A stretch of DNA of 64,000 nucleotides from Alligator mississippiensis (GCF_030867095.1 NC_081831.1:65548716-65612715), one strand, 5' to 3'; shown: positions 1 through 13,523, counted from the stretch's first letter. Made by a program: numbers and translations. Notes: generated from the sequence alone by a model not told the origin.

Positions 1-723
1 CACTCACTACCACTTCCCCCCCCCCCCCCCCCCACTGCTGCCCTTCCTTCTCTGCACACCACTACTGCTCTCCACCCTCACCGCTGGCTGCTCTAGCAGT
101 GAGCAGTTCCTGGCTGCATGGCCAGGACCGCAGGAGGCAGCAGGAGCCAGCCTGGCCTGGCCCCATAGGTTCCCAGCTGGCTCCTGCTGTCTCATGCAGT
201 CCTGGCCATGCAGCAAGGAACTGCGTGGTGCAGGAGCCAGTCTGGCCAGCAATGCATGGTTCCCAGCTGCATGGCTGGGACTGCATGGTGCAGCAGGAGC
301 CAGCTAAGAACAGCGGGGGCTGAGCTAGGCCAGGCTGGCTCCTGCTGCCTCCTACAGTCTCAGCATGGTGATGGTGAGGCCAGCTCCTGCTGTGGTGTCA
401 ATCCTCCCCACTCTCCCTCCGCCTGTTCTTATCTGAGTCTCCCTCTTGGATGGAGGGAGGGCAGGGGAACAGCTACAGGATCCCAGGCCAGAAGCCTCTG
501 CTAGAGGGAAGCTTCCAGTTGGGGGTGGGGCTGGGCTTCCTGCTGCTGCCACTGGGTCCTGCCACTGGCTCTTCCTGGGTCCTGCTGCCACTGGCGCCTT
601 TGTCATCTTTGACAGGCAGCCAGGGGCAGATAATAATTGATTTTCTAAATGTTTTTAGGGGCCCCATGGGCCACTGCTTGACAGACCAGATCTAGCCTGC
701 GGGCCATATTTTGCCCGCCCCTG
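1..723. mobile_element. hAT-like nonautonomous element, 3' part (family C)
   Basis: This is GC-rich repeat DNA that runs off the left edge of the window. The last ~105 bases (about 618-723) match 53150-53269 closely, including a shared segment 'gacaggcagccaggggcag' and the terminal motif 'ttttgcccgcccctg'. The rest is low-complexity Gly/Ala/Cys-type sequence with many 'ggctcctgctg' words and a C-run near 18-33. The open frames inside it look like repeat shadows, with no recognisable domain. The hAT assignment rests on the CCCTG-type end and on the target duplication of the 53084 copy. Confidence 0.6.
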
Positions 724-3700
724 TGCTAGTAAGTTTCTTAAAATTCTCTGGACTTTAAGTTTTGCATTGCTATGACAGAGATAAGTGCCAATGCCACAAG
801 GAATACAAGGAATACTCCTACAGATTTTGGTTGCAAAATTTAAATTGTTTTTTCAGTAACATCTCAAGAGTTGCTGGCCATTATTTTAATTTTATATGCA
901 TTATCAGCATGTTTTTCACTAGGTTTTATATAGCATGATAGTTTGAGAACAATTCTGATTAGAAGACTCAAACTAAACATTCATAGAATTATAGAATTTT
1001 TTGCTTGATTTGAAGTAAAGCATTGTGGCCACTGACAGGCATGGAACCTTCTCCCCCCCCCCCCGCCCCCCAAAAAACCCAGCGCTTTACCAGAAAAGGA
1101 AGCACGTCTGTTTGATTCAGCCTGCCCAGAGTCTCTATAGCTTGTGTGCTTCAGTGGGGCTTTTTGGTGTTTTTAAAAATAAAAATGCTGAAAAGTCCTC
1201 CTAAAGCGCACAATCTATGCAGACATTGGGCAAGCCGGGTCAAACTGATGTAATGCCTCTTTTGGGCATGCACTGAGCTTGGTGTGGGGGTGTGCTGAGC
1301 TGAAAGTAAAGTGCTGGTTTGTTTTGGGTTTTTTTTTCCATGTCTGTAAGCAGCCTGTGGTTCCAATTTAACTGGAGATATAAGCAGCTCTGACTACTCA
1401 CTGCAGTGTAGTCTCATATTTATTTTGACCCCAAGATTTGTCCGGTCAAATAAAATATGCTAGGTAGCAATACTACACTATGAAAATTAGAGACTTTAAT
1501 ATTTTAAAGTGATTTTATTACTTTATAGTAGCACTGCACCTCGGTCTTCAATTACAATTTCTTTAGGGCAGAAAAGTGGCACTTTGCGTCTCATTCTTTC
1601 CACTATTAATTTCTTAATTAATAATGATGGGTGTGACACCAAGAACAAGCATATAATATGATAAAAATGGTCTAAAATTAAATCATTTTTCATCAGTAAT
1701 TCAGTGCAACTCAAACACAAGTTTCTGAAGAGGAGTAATGTGAAACTATAACTCAATTTATCCTGTGCTCGGTTTTTGAGCACAAATATTACAGATTCCT
1801 TTCTTATTACAAGTGGCTTTAAAAAGAAATGATAACTATCCCAGGCCAATAGGCCAGAAAAGTGAGGTGTCCATTAACATTACAGCACAGCTAGTGCTAG
1901 AGATACTGGCATGTCTGAACTTTGCATCCCTTTGGGCATGGAAGCCCACCTACTTCTGCACTCAACTCTAATGGTGGTAATGGTGAGCAGAAATAGCATC
2001 ATCCCTTGGGGAAGGAGGACTGCTGAAAAACAGGATTAGAAAGGAAGGATGGAGAGATATAAGAAGTTCCCTGGCACTTGGGAAAGAAGGGATGGTGGGG
2101 AGGACTTTGAAACTTCCCTTTTTCCACTGTGGGGAGGCCTCAGGGAATTAATATTTAAATCAATTTTACTTCAGACTTCTCAGAAAGAAAGGAACAAAGA
2201 AAGGAAGAATGAAGGAAGACTTCTACAGATAACAAGGGTTAAAGAAATAATTAGATTAAAAGGTAACAACAGACGATACTCAAATATTACTATAATTGAG
2301 CTTATATACATACCTAATTGATTAGACAGATAGATACGATCATCACGCTCTGCAAATTACCATCAGCATGCAACATTTCTCTCTTGCCCTTTTAGCCAAA
2401 CAATTCCCCTCCAAAACGTATAAAATTAGCAGTCAGTTGAAATGCAGAGTGTGAAAGATTTCTCCAGTTCATGAATAATGCAAATTCAGTCCATGAGCAA
2501 AAGGCCAAAAACCACTGCAGATTTGACAGAGGTGACAGGAGTTCTTGTCAAATTCATGTGTTTAATCCAGCTCCTAAGGATACTTAATGCATTGGAGATG
2601 GAGAGGGAAAACGAAGCAGCCAAAATAAATACGCAGTGCAACAGAAGACAGAAATGGGAAAGGGAATGTACAGATTACAAACCTGCCATGCACATTATTC
2701 ATTGTATCTAAATTTTATATTTTATGAATACCCCCCTCCCCCTGCCGCAGCTTTCCAATGGCTGGAGTTTCAATAGGTTATAAATATTTAAGATACAGAA
2801 TGTAAAATATATCAGGCAGACTATAAACCAAGAGTGTCTTCTAAGAAAAAGGCTTTACTGGCCCTGAAGCAGACCCTCTCCTGTCATACTCTGTTAGCCC
2901 CCAGTCAGGAAGAACTGCACCAAGAACTCTATTAATAGGAATTAGTACAAGCCTTCAAAGAGGGAAAGGAACCAAAAACCCATACCTTTTTTTCCAATGA
3001 CAAACAACCTAACTCCAAAATGGGATAGAAGCAGAAAGTAACTAGGCTTTTCAGAAGCCACAATGTAACACTGGCTTCTGAGTTCTGAAATAGAATTGCA
3101 CTAAATTCCAGATCCAAATAGAAACAGAGTAAAACACCCTAAAAATACCCCAAATAACTGGCCACAACACACAATGAAATCTAAGAATACAAGTCCTGCA
3201 GAAGCAAGTTTATAGCAGGCAAAGTGAACTGAGTTTACAGTAAATATGATGGGAATTAGATACCTTAAAGTCCTTATACTAAAAACAGCCTTAAACAATT
3301 ACCTGCTAATATCCATCAAACACACAAGGACGAATCATGCGAATGAATAGGGCAAAGGGCACCATGACAGTTCCATGTGAAAACTGTACAACGTTTTCCC
3401 TGTACAAGGTTCAGGCAGGTTACAGATTAAGCAGCATAAACGGGTTTATTTTCCTGGAAAACAGATTTAAAGAGTGCCTTGTAGAAAAAACAGAAACTAT
3501 GAAAAACAGTTCCTGAGACAGGTATGGTAGCAACAGCATGTAGTTGGAAAGAGCATCAGCAACAACAGACGGGAAACATCCACATGAGTGTTTCAACCTT
3601 TCAGCCACCATAATAAATATTCTGATGACAACTGTTGAGAACTTTGCGTCAAAATGATTTTTCATTGGAAAACTCCTATTTGTCAAGAAGCATTTTGTGA

Positions 3701-4498
3701 AAACCTTTCAGTAGGCAGGGCTCTGACAGGATTCCTGCTGGTTCACCTGACAGGCTGCTGGAAAACCCAAGGGCCTGCAGCTCTGGTACAGTTCTGCCCT
3801 GCATATTAACCACTGACTCCAGATCTTCCACCCTTTCTGCTGCATGGCCATACTGGTATGAGCCTAGCTGTACTGTTTTGCTTTGAAAAACAGAATGGAA
3901 ACATACCGATCTTTTGCAAAGCAGGTTTTGGAATTTTTTTTAATTTTAACCAGCTTTAATTCTGTTTTCATATGACGCCAGAAACCAGTAAAACCATGCA
4001 ATTAATCCGATATGATCAGTGACCAAGAAATACCCTTTGGAATACTACTGCTTTCTGTTCAGAAACAAACATGTACTGCTAACCCCATAGTCAAAAAACA
4101 GCTGTGAGACTTTAGTGACCAAAAAGGAAACAAAGAGCATCTTCCCTCTCTGGAAAGGAGAAAACAAACCAAAACCTTAGAAGAACTGGTAAACCCAACA
4201 TTTTCTCTCTACTTGGAAGTCGCTCTCACTTGTGAAAAACAGCTTCTTGTTAGTCTGCCTCAGTTTGTTTCAGATGTTGAAAAAAGCAATACACTACATT
4301 TACCCAAATCCAAGATAACTTTGAATTTAAGATCCCCCAAAAATTACATTCTAGATGGAAAAACGTATGAATGCATTATAATTTCCCATGTCCAGAGTCT
4401 AGATTTGGAGAGGCGATCTTAAATTTGTACCCCCTCCACCTCCTACCACTGCAGCAAGGCAAGCATAGGACAAGGCCAGTGGGTAGCAAAGTCAACGG

Positions 4499-5106
4499 TA
4501 GGCCTGTGCAAATAGGAAAGTATTTGATTCGGATCTGGCCAATTCAGAGGACAGTGATTCAATTCAGAGATCTGAATCACTGTCCTGAATTGATTCAGCT
4601 GAATCACCTTTGGAAGATTCGGCACTGATTCAGAGAGATTCGGTGATTCGGCCATAGACTGTAATGGGAAATCACTGAAATGCTTATAACTTTGACATTT
4701 TTTGGCAGATTTGCATGAAAACATCAGGGATGGTAATCTGTAACAGGGGGCCTTCCCGATGCTCAGGTAGGAACAGCTCACAAAAGGCACAGAAAGGCTG
4801 CAGACAGGCTTATGTGTTGTTTCTACATCCCTCCCCCAGAGCACTGTGATTGGAAGGAGAATCAGGGAAAGATCACAGTCACTGGCCAGCTACAGATGTC
4901 AGTCTTTCCTGCCCTGCTCCCCCTCCCTCTTCTCAAGTTTCTGTCCCCCTAAAAGACTGCCTTCCAAATCTTTTTCTGAATCTTTTCCAAATCAATTAGG
5001 AGGCTCCAGGTTTTTTTTGGTCTCCTGATTTGATTCGGATTCAGTCTCTGAATTGGGCTGAATCTTCTCTGAATTGAACAGGCGACCGAAGCTTCACACA
5101 CCCCTA
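4499..5106. mobile_element. hAT-like nonautonomous element (family B)
   Basis: The left end is 'taggcctgtgcaaat' and the right end is 'gaccgaagcttcacacaccccta', the same terminal pair as the copy at 37383-38194. The body is rich in 'gattcggat/gaattgattcag' words. It contains an internal inverted repeat at 4549-4585 (ggacagtgattca paired with its complement). Possible 8-bp flanks (gtcaacgg left, tcaagtgg right) share only a few bases, so the target duplication is not convincing. Confidence 0.6.
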
Positions 5107-6512
5107 TCAAGTGGCTTGCCCCCCCCCACGGTGGCTGCATACCCCAGACCTGCTCCACTGCCACCTTCCCCCTCTTCTGCAGCCTAGCCTGCTTGCCCCC
5201 CTAGTATTTGCCCCTTCGTCCCCCACTCTCCCAACACCTGCATCCCCCTGTGATTACTGCATCCCCTGGCACCTACCCCGCACCTTCATCCTCTACCACC
5301 ACTTTAGAAACCTCACCTTCAATTCAAGTAAGTAGGATACGTGGAAATAATGCAGGGAAAGGAAAGGAAAAAACCCAACAGGATCTCTTGAGTGCATCAC
5401 CATTACTGTGATTTGGTATAAATGGAGCAAAGAGCAGTTTGTGAACTATATGCTGGGTGCAGACTTGGGCTTAAGAAGAAGGGCGTCTAATACAGACCTA
5501 TTTATGGTAGTAAAGCATGCTGGCCTTCAATCTCATTTTACTACATCCCAAGTCACTACCTGTAGCATCCCTTAAAACAGACTGAAGGCCCTCTTGCAGA
5601 ACCATGTAGAAGCAGACTCAGGAATCTAACCTTCCACTGAAGTGGTACATTTCTGCCTTTGATGGCAAAGAATACTTCAGACTGCTTTTAAAAACAGCCC
5701 TCTTCAGGCTGAATTTTTGGATTTGCTGCCAGGCATAAGGAGAGCATTCACATTAGACACATAACAATGAAAGACCTAAATTTCCATGAGTACTAGGTAA
5801 ATACAACATGCAAGCACCTGTGTAATTTTATCTTCAGCCCTTTGTGGCTCCTAGATTTTGAGCAGATTGGGAATACTGTTTACTAGATTCAGAGGTACAA
5901 ATATGAAAAGCTGAAGAAGGTGAAGTCTCAACAGCATATATTTGCCAGTTTGTATACCATTAGTTGGGTTATCATAAGCTTCCTGCACAACATTGAAAAA
6001 GAAAGAATAACCACTTGTTCCTCTATATTACTCCTACTCTGTCCTTCCTTTAACAATATGTAGAAATTTATTGTGAGCCTGTTTTCCTCCAAGTGCCTGG
6101 GAATGGGTCAACACAAATTTACTACGGGTTGGAACAAAAAGGATTCTTTCAGAGACTAAAAGCAAAATAAATGCAAAACCATTACTTCTGCCTTGTAACA
6201 GAGTTGAACGCTGCTCTTCTGCTTTTGAACTTTTGTTTAAATAAAGGATAGTACAGTGATTGCTAAAATCACAGAACTACACTATCTGGTACAAATGAAG
6301 CTATTTTTCCCTTTTTCTTTTTCTACAGCACCAGGAATACCCCAGAGACTCCAAAAGTTTCAATAGCATCTCACAACCAGAAAGAAAAAAAAAAAAAGAC
6401 ACCTATGCCTGAGAGTCCCTTTTCTGGCAGCTGACCACAAACTGCATAGGGACACTAGAGTTCCACCTCTGACTCAACAATGACACCAATACAACCGAGT
6501 AACAGTTCTTAC

Positions 6513-6632
6513 CTTTGCACTTGCCAAAAATCCTAGAGATATGGCTACTCTTGCTCGTAGGTCTGGTCTATCTTTGGGCCACACGTATGATACCATTGCT
6601 TTGATAATTTTCTTGGCATCTGCCTCCTTCAG
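6513..6632 (-). CDS. ABCB7: ABCB7 exon 4 (codons 111-150)
   Basis: On the minus strand this 120-base exon translates to 40 residues beginning [20 protein letters not shown] and continuing [20 protein letters not shown]. That is nearly identical to the remembered vertebrate ABCB7 segment just before and into the first transmembrane helix. The acceptor is a pyrimidine tract ending 'ccaataatag' and the donor is AAAG|gtaagaac. Both boundaries are phase 0. ABCB7 is a half-type ABC transporter of the mitochondrial inner membrane that supports export of a sulphur/iron-sulphur compound for cytosolic Fe-S protein assembly. The helix start ([14 protein letters not shown]) reads as hydrophobic. The exon is intact, with no stop or frameshift. 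Confidence 0.96.
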
Positions 6633-7156
6633 CTATTATTGGAAAGGAAAAAAAGAGAGAGATACACATCTTATTAGGATATTAAAGTGGAAGAAACAAA
6701 GTATAAATCCAAGGCAAATTTCATTAAAACAAAACCAAGTTTATTCAAAATGTTCAAAATCTAAATTAATTAAGAAACTTTAGTATATTTTCTTACTGCA
6801 TACAGGACTACACCCAAGACCAATAGAAGCATAAAGGAAATAAAGATACATAAAGCACAGGAAGAATGAGGGGAAAGGTCTGTAGATTCATAAACTAGTT
6901 CTTTAATCTAAAATAAATTACTCTATAAATCCCACAAAGTCTAAGGCAGGATTATTTTTGCGACTAAGAGTTCATTTTTAAAAAAGAAAGTTACAAATCA
7001 ATAATTAGGCCTTTAACTAAAAGTATTACTTATAAGATGCAAGCAGAAAAAATTAAAATTTCTTTCTTAACCACCAGAGACTTACAAATTATAAACTGGC
7101 CATCATAATTTCATATCATTTGCAATAACTTCTAGACTTCTGAAGAGGGTAACATC

Positions 7157-7842
7157 TAGAGGTGCACCGATATATCTGTCCCATATAGGATCAGCACCAA
7201 TATGAGAAAAATTGAGAGTATTAGCAATTGGGTTTTTTTTTTTTTTTAATCTGATATGGCCAATAACATGGCCAGTAAATGCCATGTGCATACATGCAGC
7301 CACAGAGCAGCATGCAGGCGGCCAGGAATACAGCCCGGCAGCATGGAGAGCAGCCGGGTCCAGCTGGTTCGTCTGTTGGGGGGGAAGGAGAGACGTTGGA
7401 AAGTGCAGATCAAGGCCCCTGTGGTGAGGAAGTGAGAATGTGGCTGGGGTGGGACATGGGATGGAGCCCCCCCAACAAGAAGAGCCCAGCGCAGCCCTGG
7501 CCCCAGCCCACAGTAGTAGCTCACCCTGCCCCGCATAGATCTGGGGGTACATGCCCCCCCACCCAGGGTGTATGCAGCAGCAGGAGCCACCACCCTCCTC
7601 CCCATGCCCCCTGGACAAGACATGGGTCTGTCCCGTGCCCTGCCCCACCCCAGTTGAACAGCACTTGCCCCTGCCCCTGGCCCAGCCCCAACTCCCTCCC
7701 TCACTGCAGGGGCCTCAACCTGCACCCCCCACCCCATCCCTCACAACAGACATACCAGCCAGACGCCACTTTCCACGCTGTGGGACTGCATATTGGAATC
7801 GGATTGGTATTGGTCCAAAAAATCTCATTCAGTGGACCCCTA
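7157..7842. mobile_element. hAT nonautonomous element (family A) with 8-bp TSD
   Basis: The left terminus is 'tagaggtgcaccgatat' and the right terminus is 'cagtggacccctagt...' with its end at 7842; the termini are inverted copies of the family A motif. Flanking 8-mers are gtaacatc (7149-7156) and gtaacgtc (7843-7850), 7 of 8 matching, which is the target-duplication length expected of hAT transposases. The interior is GC-rich, and its open frames are shared shadow peptides with other family A copies. No transposase domain is visible. Confidence 0.8.
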
Positions 7843-7919
7843 GTAACGTCTCTTAAATGTTGTTAAGAGGTTCAGACTCAAATGATCTATTTTCCATTAC
7901 CATTTTATTAGTTCTCCCG

Positions 7920-8312
7920 GTGTCATAATAGAAGAACAAGGGGACATTCAATGAAACTGACATGGAACAATTTCAAATTTGATAACGGGAATACTATTTC
8001 ACTCTGTGTCCGATTACACCGTGGAATTTGTTGCCAGAGGATGCCATTGAGGCAAAGAACCTGGCAAGATTCAAAAGAGCTTTGGAGTAATACAAGGAAA
8101 CGTTTTGGAGTGGATACAAATCACAGAACAGGAAGTTAAGACAATTTAACCTATTAGGTAATAAGATGATATCAAAACAGAGGTCAGCTAAGCGGGGATG
8201 GGACAATTTACACCGCAATTTCAACTTCCTGTGAAGTATCTGCTGCTGGCCCCTGGACTAGATGGTCAACAGATTTGATGCAGTCAGGCAATTCCTATGT
8301 TCCTATTTTTCC
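7920..8312 (+). mobile_element. CR1-type LINE fragment, 3' end
   Basis: The text 'ggggacattcaatgaaact', 'gtggaatttgttgccagagg' and 'aggcaattcctatgttcct' follows the order of an old CR1 3' region. The copy is heavily diverged, with no open frame. Confidence 0.65.
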
Positions 8313-10159
8313 AAAGGTGATATTATTATAAATTTCTTGTAGCCATTAAAGGAAATGCATGTGTCAAATATATAAGGAGATGCAAAACAAGAAAGATAAA
8401 CATTTAGCCAGCTGAGATAATAAATGGAACAGGTAGTTTTTCCTAGATTGTATGTAAAAAGCTCCTATATTTCATCTCTCGCAGGAAGCCATTTCAAGTA
8501 CATGTAGCAGTTTGGAAGAAGTCAAGTGAAGAGCAGAAGGAAACCAAAACTGTGTGGCAAAAGAGATTTGGATGGAGTGCAGGAAACGAAAGTTAGGAGT
8601 ATTAAATGCATTTATTAATAAAGAACATACAGGTTTCTACAGATCAGTTTCTAAGATTATAAGAACTCCTAAATGTGATATAATTGTATCTGTGAAATTG
8701 CGTGACAAGTTTAAATTATGAGAGTTCAAAAGCAATGATGTAGATGCATCAAACTGAAATGTTTTTAAAACTTAATCATTTAAACAAGCTTCATGCCACA
8801 TTTTTTCCCTAACAGAAGGGCAATGAACCTTGTTTTACCATTTCTTTCAGGACATTCTACAGTGTATAGTGGGATTCTTTCAATGTACACACAGCAAAGT
8901 TATGGCTAAGAGCAAGAAAACTGTTCTAGTTCGCTTAATTGTGCATAAAATGTCACCATTTCATTTAACAGAAGTGGTTCTGAATTTGGGTAATCATGCA
9001 TTATGAGTCCATTAAGCTAGCTCCAAAGTACATGGGCTACAATTTAGCTTAAATAGTTCTATAAAGTTTTTGTTTTTATTTCATATCTTCCTACCTTTCT
9101 TTCTCAACTAAGGCCAAATCCAAATCCAATATTCCAATGCAAACCCTTTTGAAAAAGTACACGGTGTTATAGGGGGATAGATTAGCAATAGAAGCAGAGA
9201 AATTTTGCTTCTTGAATTCCAAAGCAAAGTCTACTTGCTGTATGAAGTCATTAAAAATACATATCACAGTTAGGAATAATATGAACACACTGCACTGCAC
9301 TGCAAAGCTACCAACAACTCATTCTTCAATGCTGGACACCCAAGGGTAATCTTGAAAGACAGAAAGGTTATCTAAAGCTGAAGGGAGGCCAGCAACTAGC
9401 AAGTAGACTGAATTACCCATCACCCATGTGTGCTAATCTCTTCATTTCAAGCAATGCTTGGTGGAAAAGAAGTTTGCCCTTTTCAAGATGAATTTTCATT
9501 AAAAAGGAGTCCATGAAAACAGATGGATGTTTCAACATTTTCATGTTCCCCACAGTAGGGAATCTCATGTACCTTCCCCAATTTCAGGAGAAAGACGTAA
9601 GTTCAATTTAAAATTCACTGTTAAAGCTAAGTTAGAACCAAAGGGGAAAAAAGTAGTTTGTTTTGAAGGGAAAAGGCTCTTAAAACAACAAGAGAAACAA
9701 ATATGACAAACTTAAGCTTATAAGTGCACAGAAAAAGCAGGTTCTTTTGTGTTTCTAATCTCATCTTCAAAGACAACAAGAGTATAAAAGTTAATAAGAT
9801 ACTGTATGTACTGTCAACAACTGTGAATGTGTCTGAGCAGTGTAAATAAGAAGTACTCTTCACATAGCGTTTAGAAAATGGATAAGCTCATGATTCATAA
9901 GTCAGCAGTGGGTGCAAAAACAACATATTTCCGCTTATCCCTAACTACACAGAAGAGAGGCATTATTTCCAGCAACATGTGCATGAATCTTTCCCTTTGA
10001 GCCAAGAATATGCATAAATAGTCTCATAATCTAAACAGCTGGAAGAGATTTTTCCTGAGCACCATTCATGCATTAGAAACAGAGATTCAGGTTTTCCATT
10101 TGCAATGGAAAAACAGAGACTTTCTCCCTCAAAAGGAGAAAAATGCAGGAAATCACAGG

Positions 10160-10858
10160 TTTCCCCTTGCAGGCTGGCAGAGTTCCAGCCTGCAAGGAGC
10201 TGCTTTGGGTTGAGGGGAGTGGGAAGATGGCAACTGGACACAGGGAGCACCATGTGCATGTGTGCACATGGCCAGCAATGCATCCCCAAGCAGTGTGGTG
10301 AAGAGCAGCTCTCCCAGCTGCCTGTGAGCAAGTCTATGGGAGGGGGGACATAGGTCACACAGAGGCGGGCAGATTGATGCAGCATGGGGAGCTAGGATCT
10401 GGGGGCAACAGGTCATGAGTGAGGAACACCAGCAAGGCTGAGAGTGCGGGAGGCTGTGAGTTGGGAGTGAGGGGCACTAGCAGGGCTGGGGGAGGCTGTG
10501 GCTTGGGAGTGATGAGCACTGACATATCAGAGCTTCCCAGTGCCTCAAAGCAGCAGGAGGACAGCTGCAGCTAGACCTGCATCCGGGTGAGCGAAGGCGG
10601 CAGGGGGAGCTCTGATTTTCTATGGTAAAAATACCAAAATCAAATGCAAAAATATATAGGTATTCAGAATTTATTTTATTGTAACGACAGAGGCACTGGT
10701 AGGCTTTCAAATTGCTTTAAAATTGTAAATATAACAATAAAAACTGTGTTCAACTGACACATGCAGTATTTCATTTTAATAAACACAGATTCTGGGGGTC
10801 TTAATCAAAGAATTTTGAATGTTTAAACAGAGAAAACCAGGATCCCTGGTTAAAAGGA
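10160..10858 (+). repeat. Family D interspersed repeat, 5' truncated
   Basis: The segment matches 19120-20258 and, over its 3' half, 38196-38547. Shared words include 'gggagctctgattttct', 'gaggcactggtaggcttcc' and the end 'aaaaccaggatccctg'. The 5' limit is approximate. Open frames here are not supported as genes. Confidence 0.6.
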
Positions 10859-11035
10859 AGTAAAAAGCCGGTGCCATAAGAGTTATTGGAGAGTTGTATG
10901 TTGCTATTGCCTAGTCAGACTGTATAGGAAAAAAACTGTTAAGAGGACAAACCCAAAAGAAATAAAGGTAAAAAAACTAGGAAAGGCTTTGGGAGGGTTC
11001 TGAAAGGTTACAAAACCAAAAAATTTACTCCCAAG

Positions 11036-11408
11036 GTTCTTAAACAACGTGCTGCGAGAGCCTTTCAGGGGTGCTGCAGCACAGGTGCCCCCATCACTGC
11101 AACAGGGTGAAACTACCCTGTGTGCCCTCTGCAGAGCTGGACTGGGAAGGGCTGTGGCTACTACATTAGGGTTATCTGATAAACCTAGAACACACAGGAG
11201 CTCCCACTCTTGCCACAGACTCTCAGTTCAATCCTGCATGCTCCTCCCAGAAATAGATGTGTGCGCCTTGTTTCCAGGAAGAGCATGCAGGGTTGGACCA
11301 GGGGGGGATGTGACAAGAATGGGCACTTCTGCCTGTGTGTCTGTTTTGTTGGCTATGCTGCACACATTTTATACATAGTATATTTTTGCTTTGCTCAAGT
11401 TTAAGAAC
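11036..11408. mobile_element. Short hAT-like element with GTTCTTAAAC terminal inverted repeats
   Basis: A perfect 10-base inverted pair, gttcttaaac (11036-11045) and gtttaagaac (11399-11408), bounds about 373 bases. The left end continues 'aacgtgctgcgagagcctttcaggggtgctgc', related to the left end of the family D copy at 18784. Flanks allow a weak 6/8 target-duplication match (tactccca/tatttcca), which is not proof. Confidence 0.45.
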
Positions 11409-11517
11409 TATTTCCATATCCTATGAAGGGGCAAAGCATTTACTTTGTTTTAAACAAAAGTCTTAACACTCGCATAAAATGAATGTTAACTTCTGTAAAC
11501 CTAGTGTGTATAGGAGA

Positions 11518-11561
11518 TTAGAATACAAACTCTGGGAAAACCACCAGAGTTTGTATTCTAA
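11518..11561. repeat. Perfect 18-bp stem hairpin
   Basis: The arm ttagaatacaaactctgg (11518-11535) is followed by an 8-base loop and the exact reverse complement (11544-11561). It lies in ABCB7 intron 3. It could be the core of a small foldback element or a structured RNA; nothing else identifies it. Confidence 0.85.
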
Positions 11562-13496
11562 CAGCTCTCTTCTGATGAAGCATACTGCAAAAAAAGTTAA
11601 TGCAGTCTCCACTGTGCAGATGGAAAGAAAGAGGGTCAGATACCACTTCCAGCAGTTGCAGTTAGAACGCAAGCATGTGGTCAGCTGCAGTTTTCCCTAG
11701 CCTACAAAAATCCTCAGGTGACAGCAAGCTGCATTTCCCAGACAAAGTCAGGGATGTTTGTGCATTGAGCGCCATCCCTAAGCTAGTTTACCAATGTACA
11801 GAAATCAGAATAGCCAAAAGCCCTAATTTTAGCCACACTGGGTTGCAATAGACAAACTAGACCCAGCTGCTTTCAGGAAGCAGAGAGATGGCCTATCTAC
11901 TCCTTTGCCCAACTGTTGTGATTGATACATTGAGTCTTACTCTTGGCCTTCACTTTTAACCCACTCTGTGTAGCCTGCTGCTAATTTCTGTTATTTTCCC
12001 CAACAACCTAATAATGAGCATTTCTTTGAGAGAGGCCAAGCTAACTATTCTTGGTGTGGTTGCATTAATCTGTATTTACTGAAATAAGTGTTCATGGAAT
12101 TGTCTTACAAAGGAAAAAACACAAGTTACTCATTAAAAAAAGAGAGTTCCTATTTAAATATTTAATTTAAGTATTTAAATGCCATTCTAGGTCAACTTAA
12201 AAAAAAAAAAAGTGCTTGCCAAAACTCTGGTTAGCACATTCCTAACCAATCTGAAGGCAGAATCCACACTCTTAATATTTCTGCATCCTAGTAAATGGAA
12301 TTTGCAATCTCTTTTCTACACTGAATCAGTCAGCCTGGAATATAATTTTTAGGCTACTTCAAACCTGTTGGTATTTGTAGATTTCCTTCTCCGTGATTAT
12401 TTACAACAAGTGTCAGGACTAAGTGTTACTAAGCTTTCAGGACAAATGACATTTACATGTCCAAGCATCTCAGCTGAAAAAGGTTTGCATTTCAAGAAGC
12501 AGCCTATCAGCCTCCACCAGTGGTGGATTTAAAATGTCAATTATAAAGGTGAGTATGTGAAATGAATTTCCATGTGAAACATACCAGGACTGCAGCTTTT
12601 TTCCATGGAATTCTGGAAAAACAAATTTCAAGCCTTAACAAACAATTGACTAATATAGTCAAGAAAATAAAAGTTATAGTACTGGAAGCAATGGGAGCAT
12701 ATTTACTGGAGTGACAAGGAGATAGAAACTTCAGATTTCATCCTCACAGAGCATGTAAAGCCATTCTCATGCTTCATCTCCTCACAGCCTCTACATGCCA
12801 CTGGTCTGTACATGCACAAATCCCTAGGGAGCAAGAGCAAGCTCTCTCCCATTCAGGACTAAAGAGGTTAAGCAACACTTCCTGTACTTGTTCTCAGCTG
12901 CTCAGCATTACACCTTGTTGATATCCAGAAAACGTGGATGAGGAAGCAATGCAATTCAAATACAAAGGGACAAAAGATGACCCAGTTTGAGGAAAAAGGA
13001 GTAGATCATGCCAAGGGGGCTGGCAGACAGATGGGGAGGTGTGGGGGAAGAGAAAAATGGGATTAGCTGGGACAATAGGATGTGAAAACATTGTCTTACT
13101 GAGCAAGAAGACCGGGACAAGAAACTCCAGAAGAACGGGACTCGGAATGGAACACGTAAAAAGAAAGAGGAAAAAAAAGTAGGATGGAGGGGACAGAAGG
13201 GATCAAGTTGAAAGCATGCTAGGGAAGAAACAGGCAAAACGGTCTGTATCTTCAGCAGCACTCCCATCCGGTGTTTGGAACAAGACCAAGATTCTTGTAT
13301 TTCCTGGCAAAGCCTGCTTCATCTTCTAGTGGTGGTCTATGGAGAGAATGGCCTATCACCTTCATCAGCTATTCTGTCTGCCTAAGGGGGAAGAGGTCTG
13401 TAAGGTGGGCTTGAAGTTTCCATCCTTGCTAATGAACCACATAGCTGTCAACATGACACACATGATCAGATTTGCTAGGCTTTTGCTAATAAACTT

Positions 13497-13523
13497 GGGG
13501 GGGGGGGGGGGGGGGGGGGAGAA

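Larger units (their letters stand above)
1..6512 (-). other. ABCB7: ABCB7 intron 4 (partial)
   Basis: This is sequence downstream, in transcript sense, of the exon 4 donor at 6512-6511. I looked on the minus strand for exon 5, which should begin with the conserved 'AMNIVVPF' stretch, and did not find it, so exon 5 probably lies beyond the left edge. Apart from repeats at 1-723 and 4499-5106, the AT-rich stretches 724-4498 and 5107-6512 show nothing I can name. Confidence 0.8.

Noticed and set aside
1..6512. Search for ABCB7 exon 5
   Set aside because: No minus-strand segment encoding the expected AMNIVVPF start with splice sites was found; probably outside the window.
7279..7866. 195-codon open frame
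   Set aside because: Contained in a nonautonomous hAT copy with an 8-bp duplication; compositionally biased, no domain.
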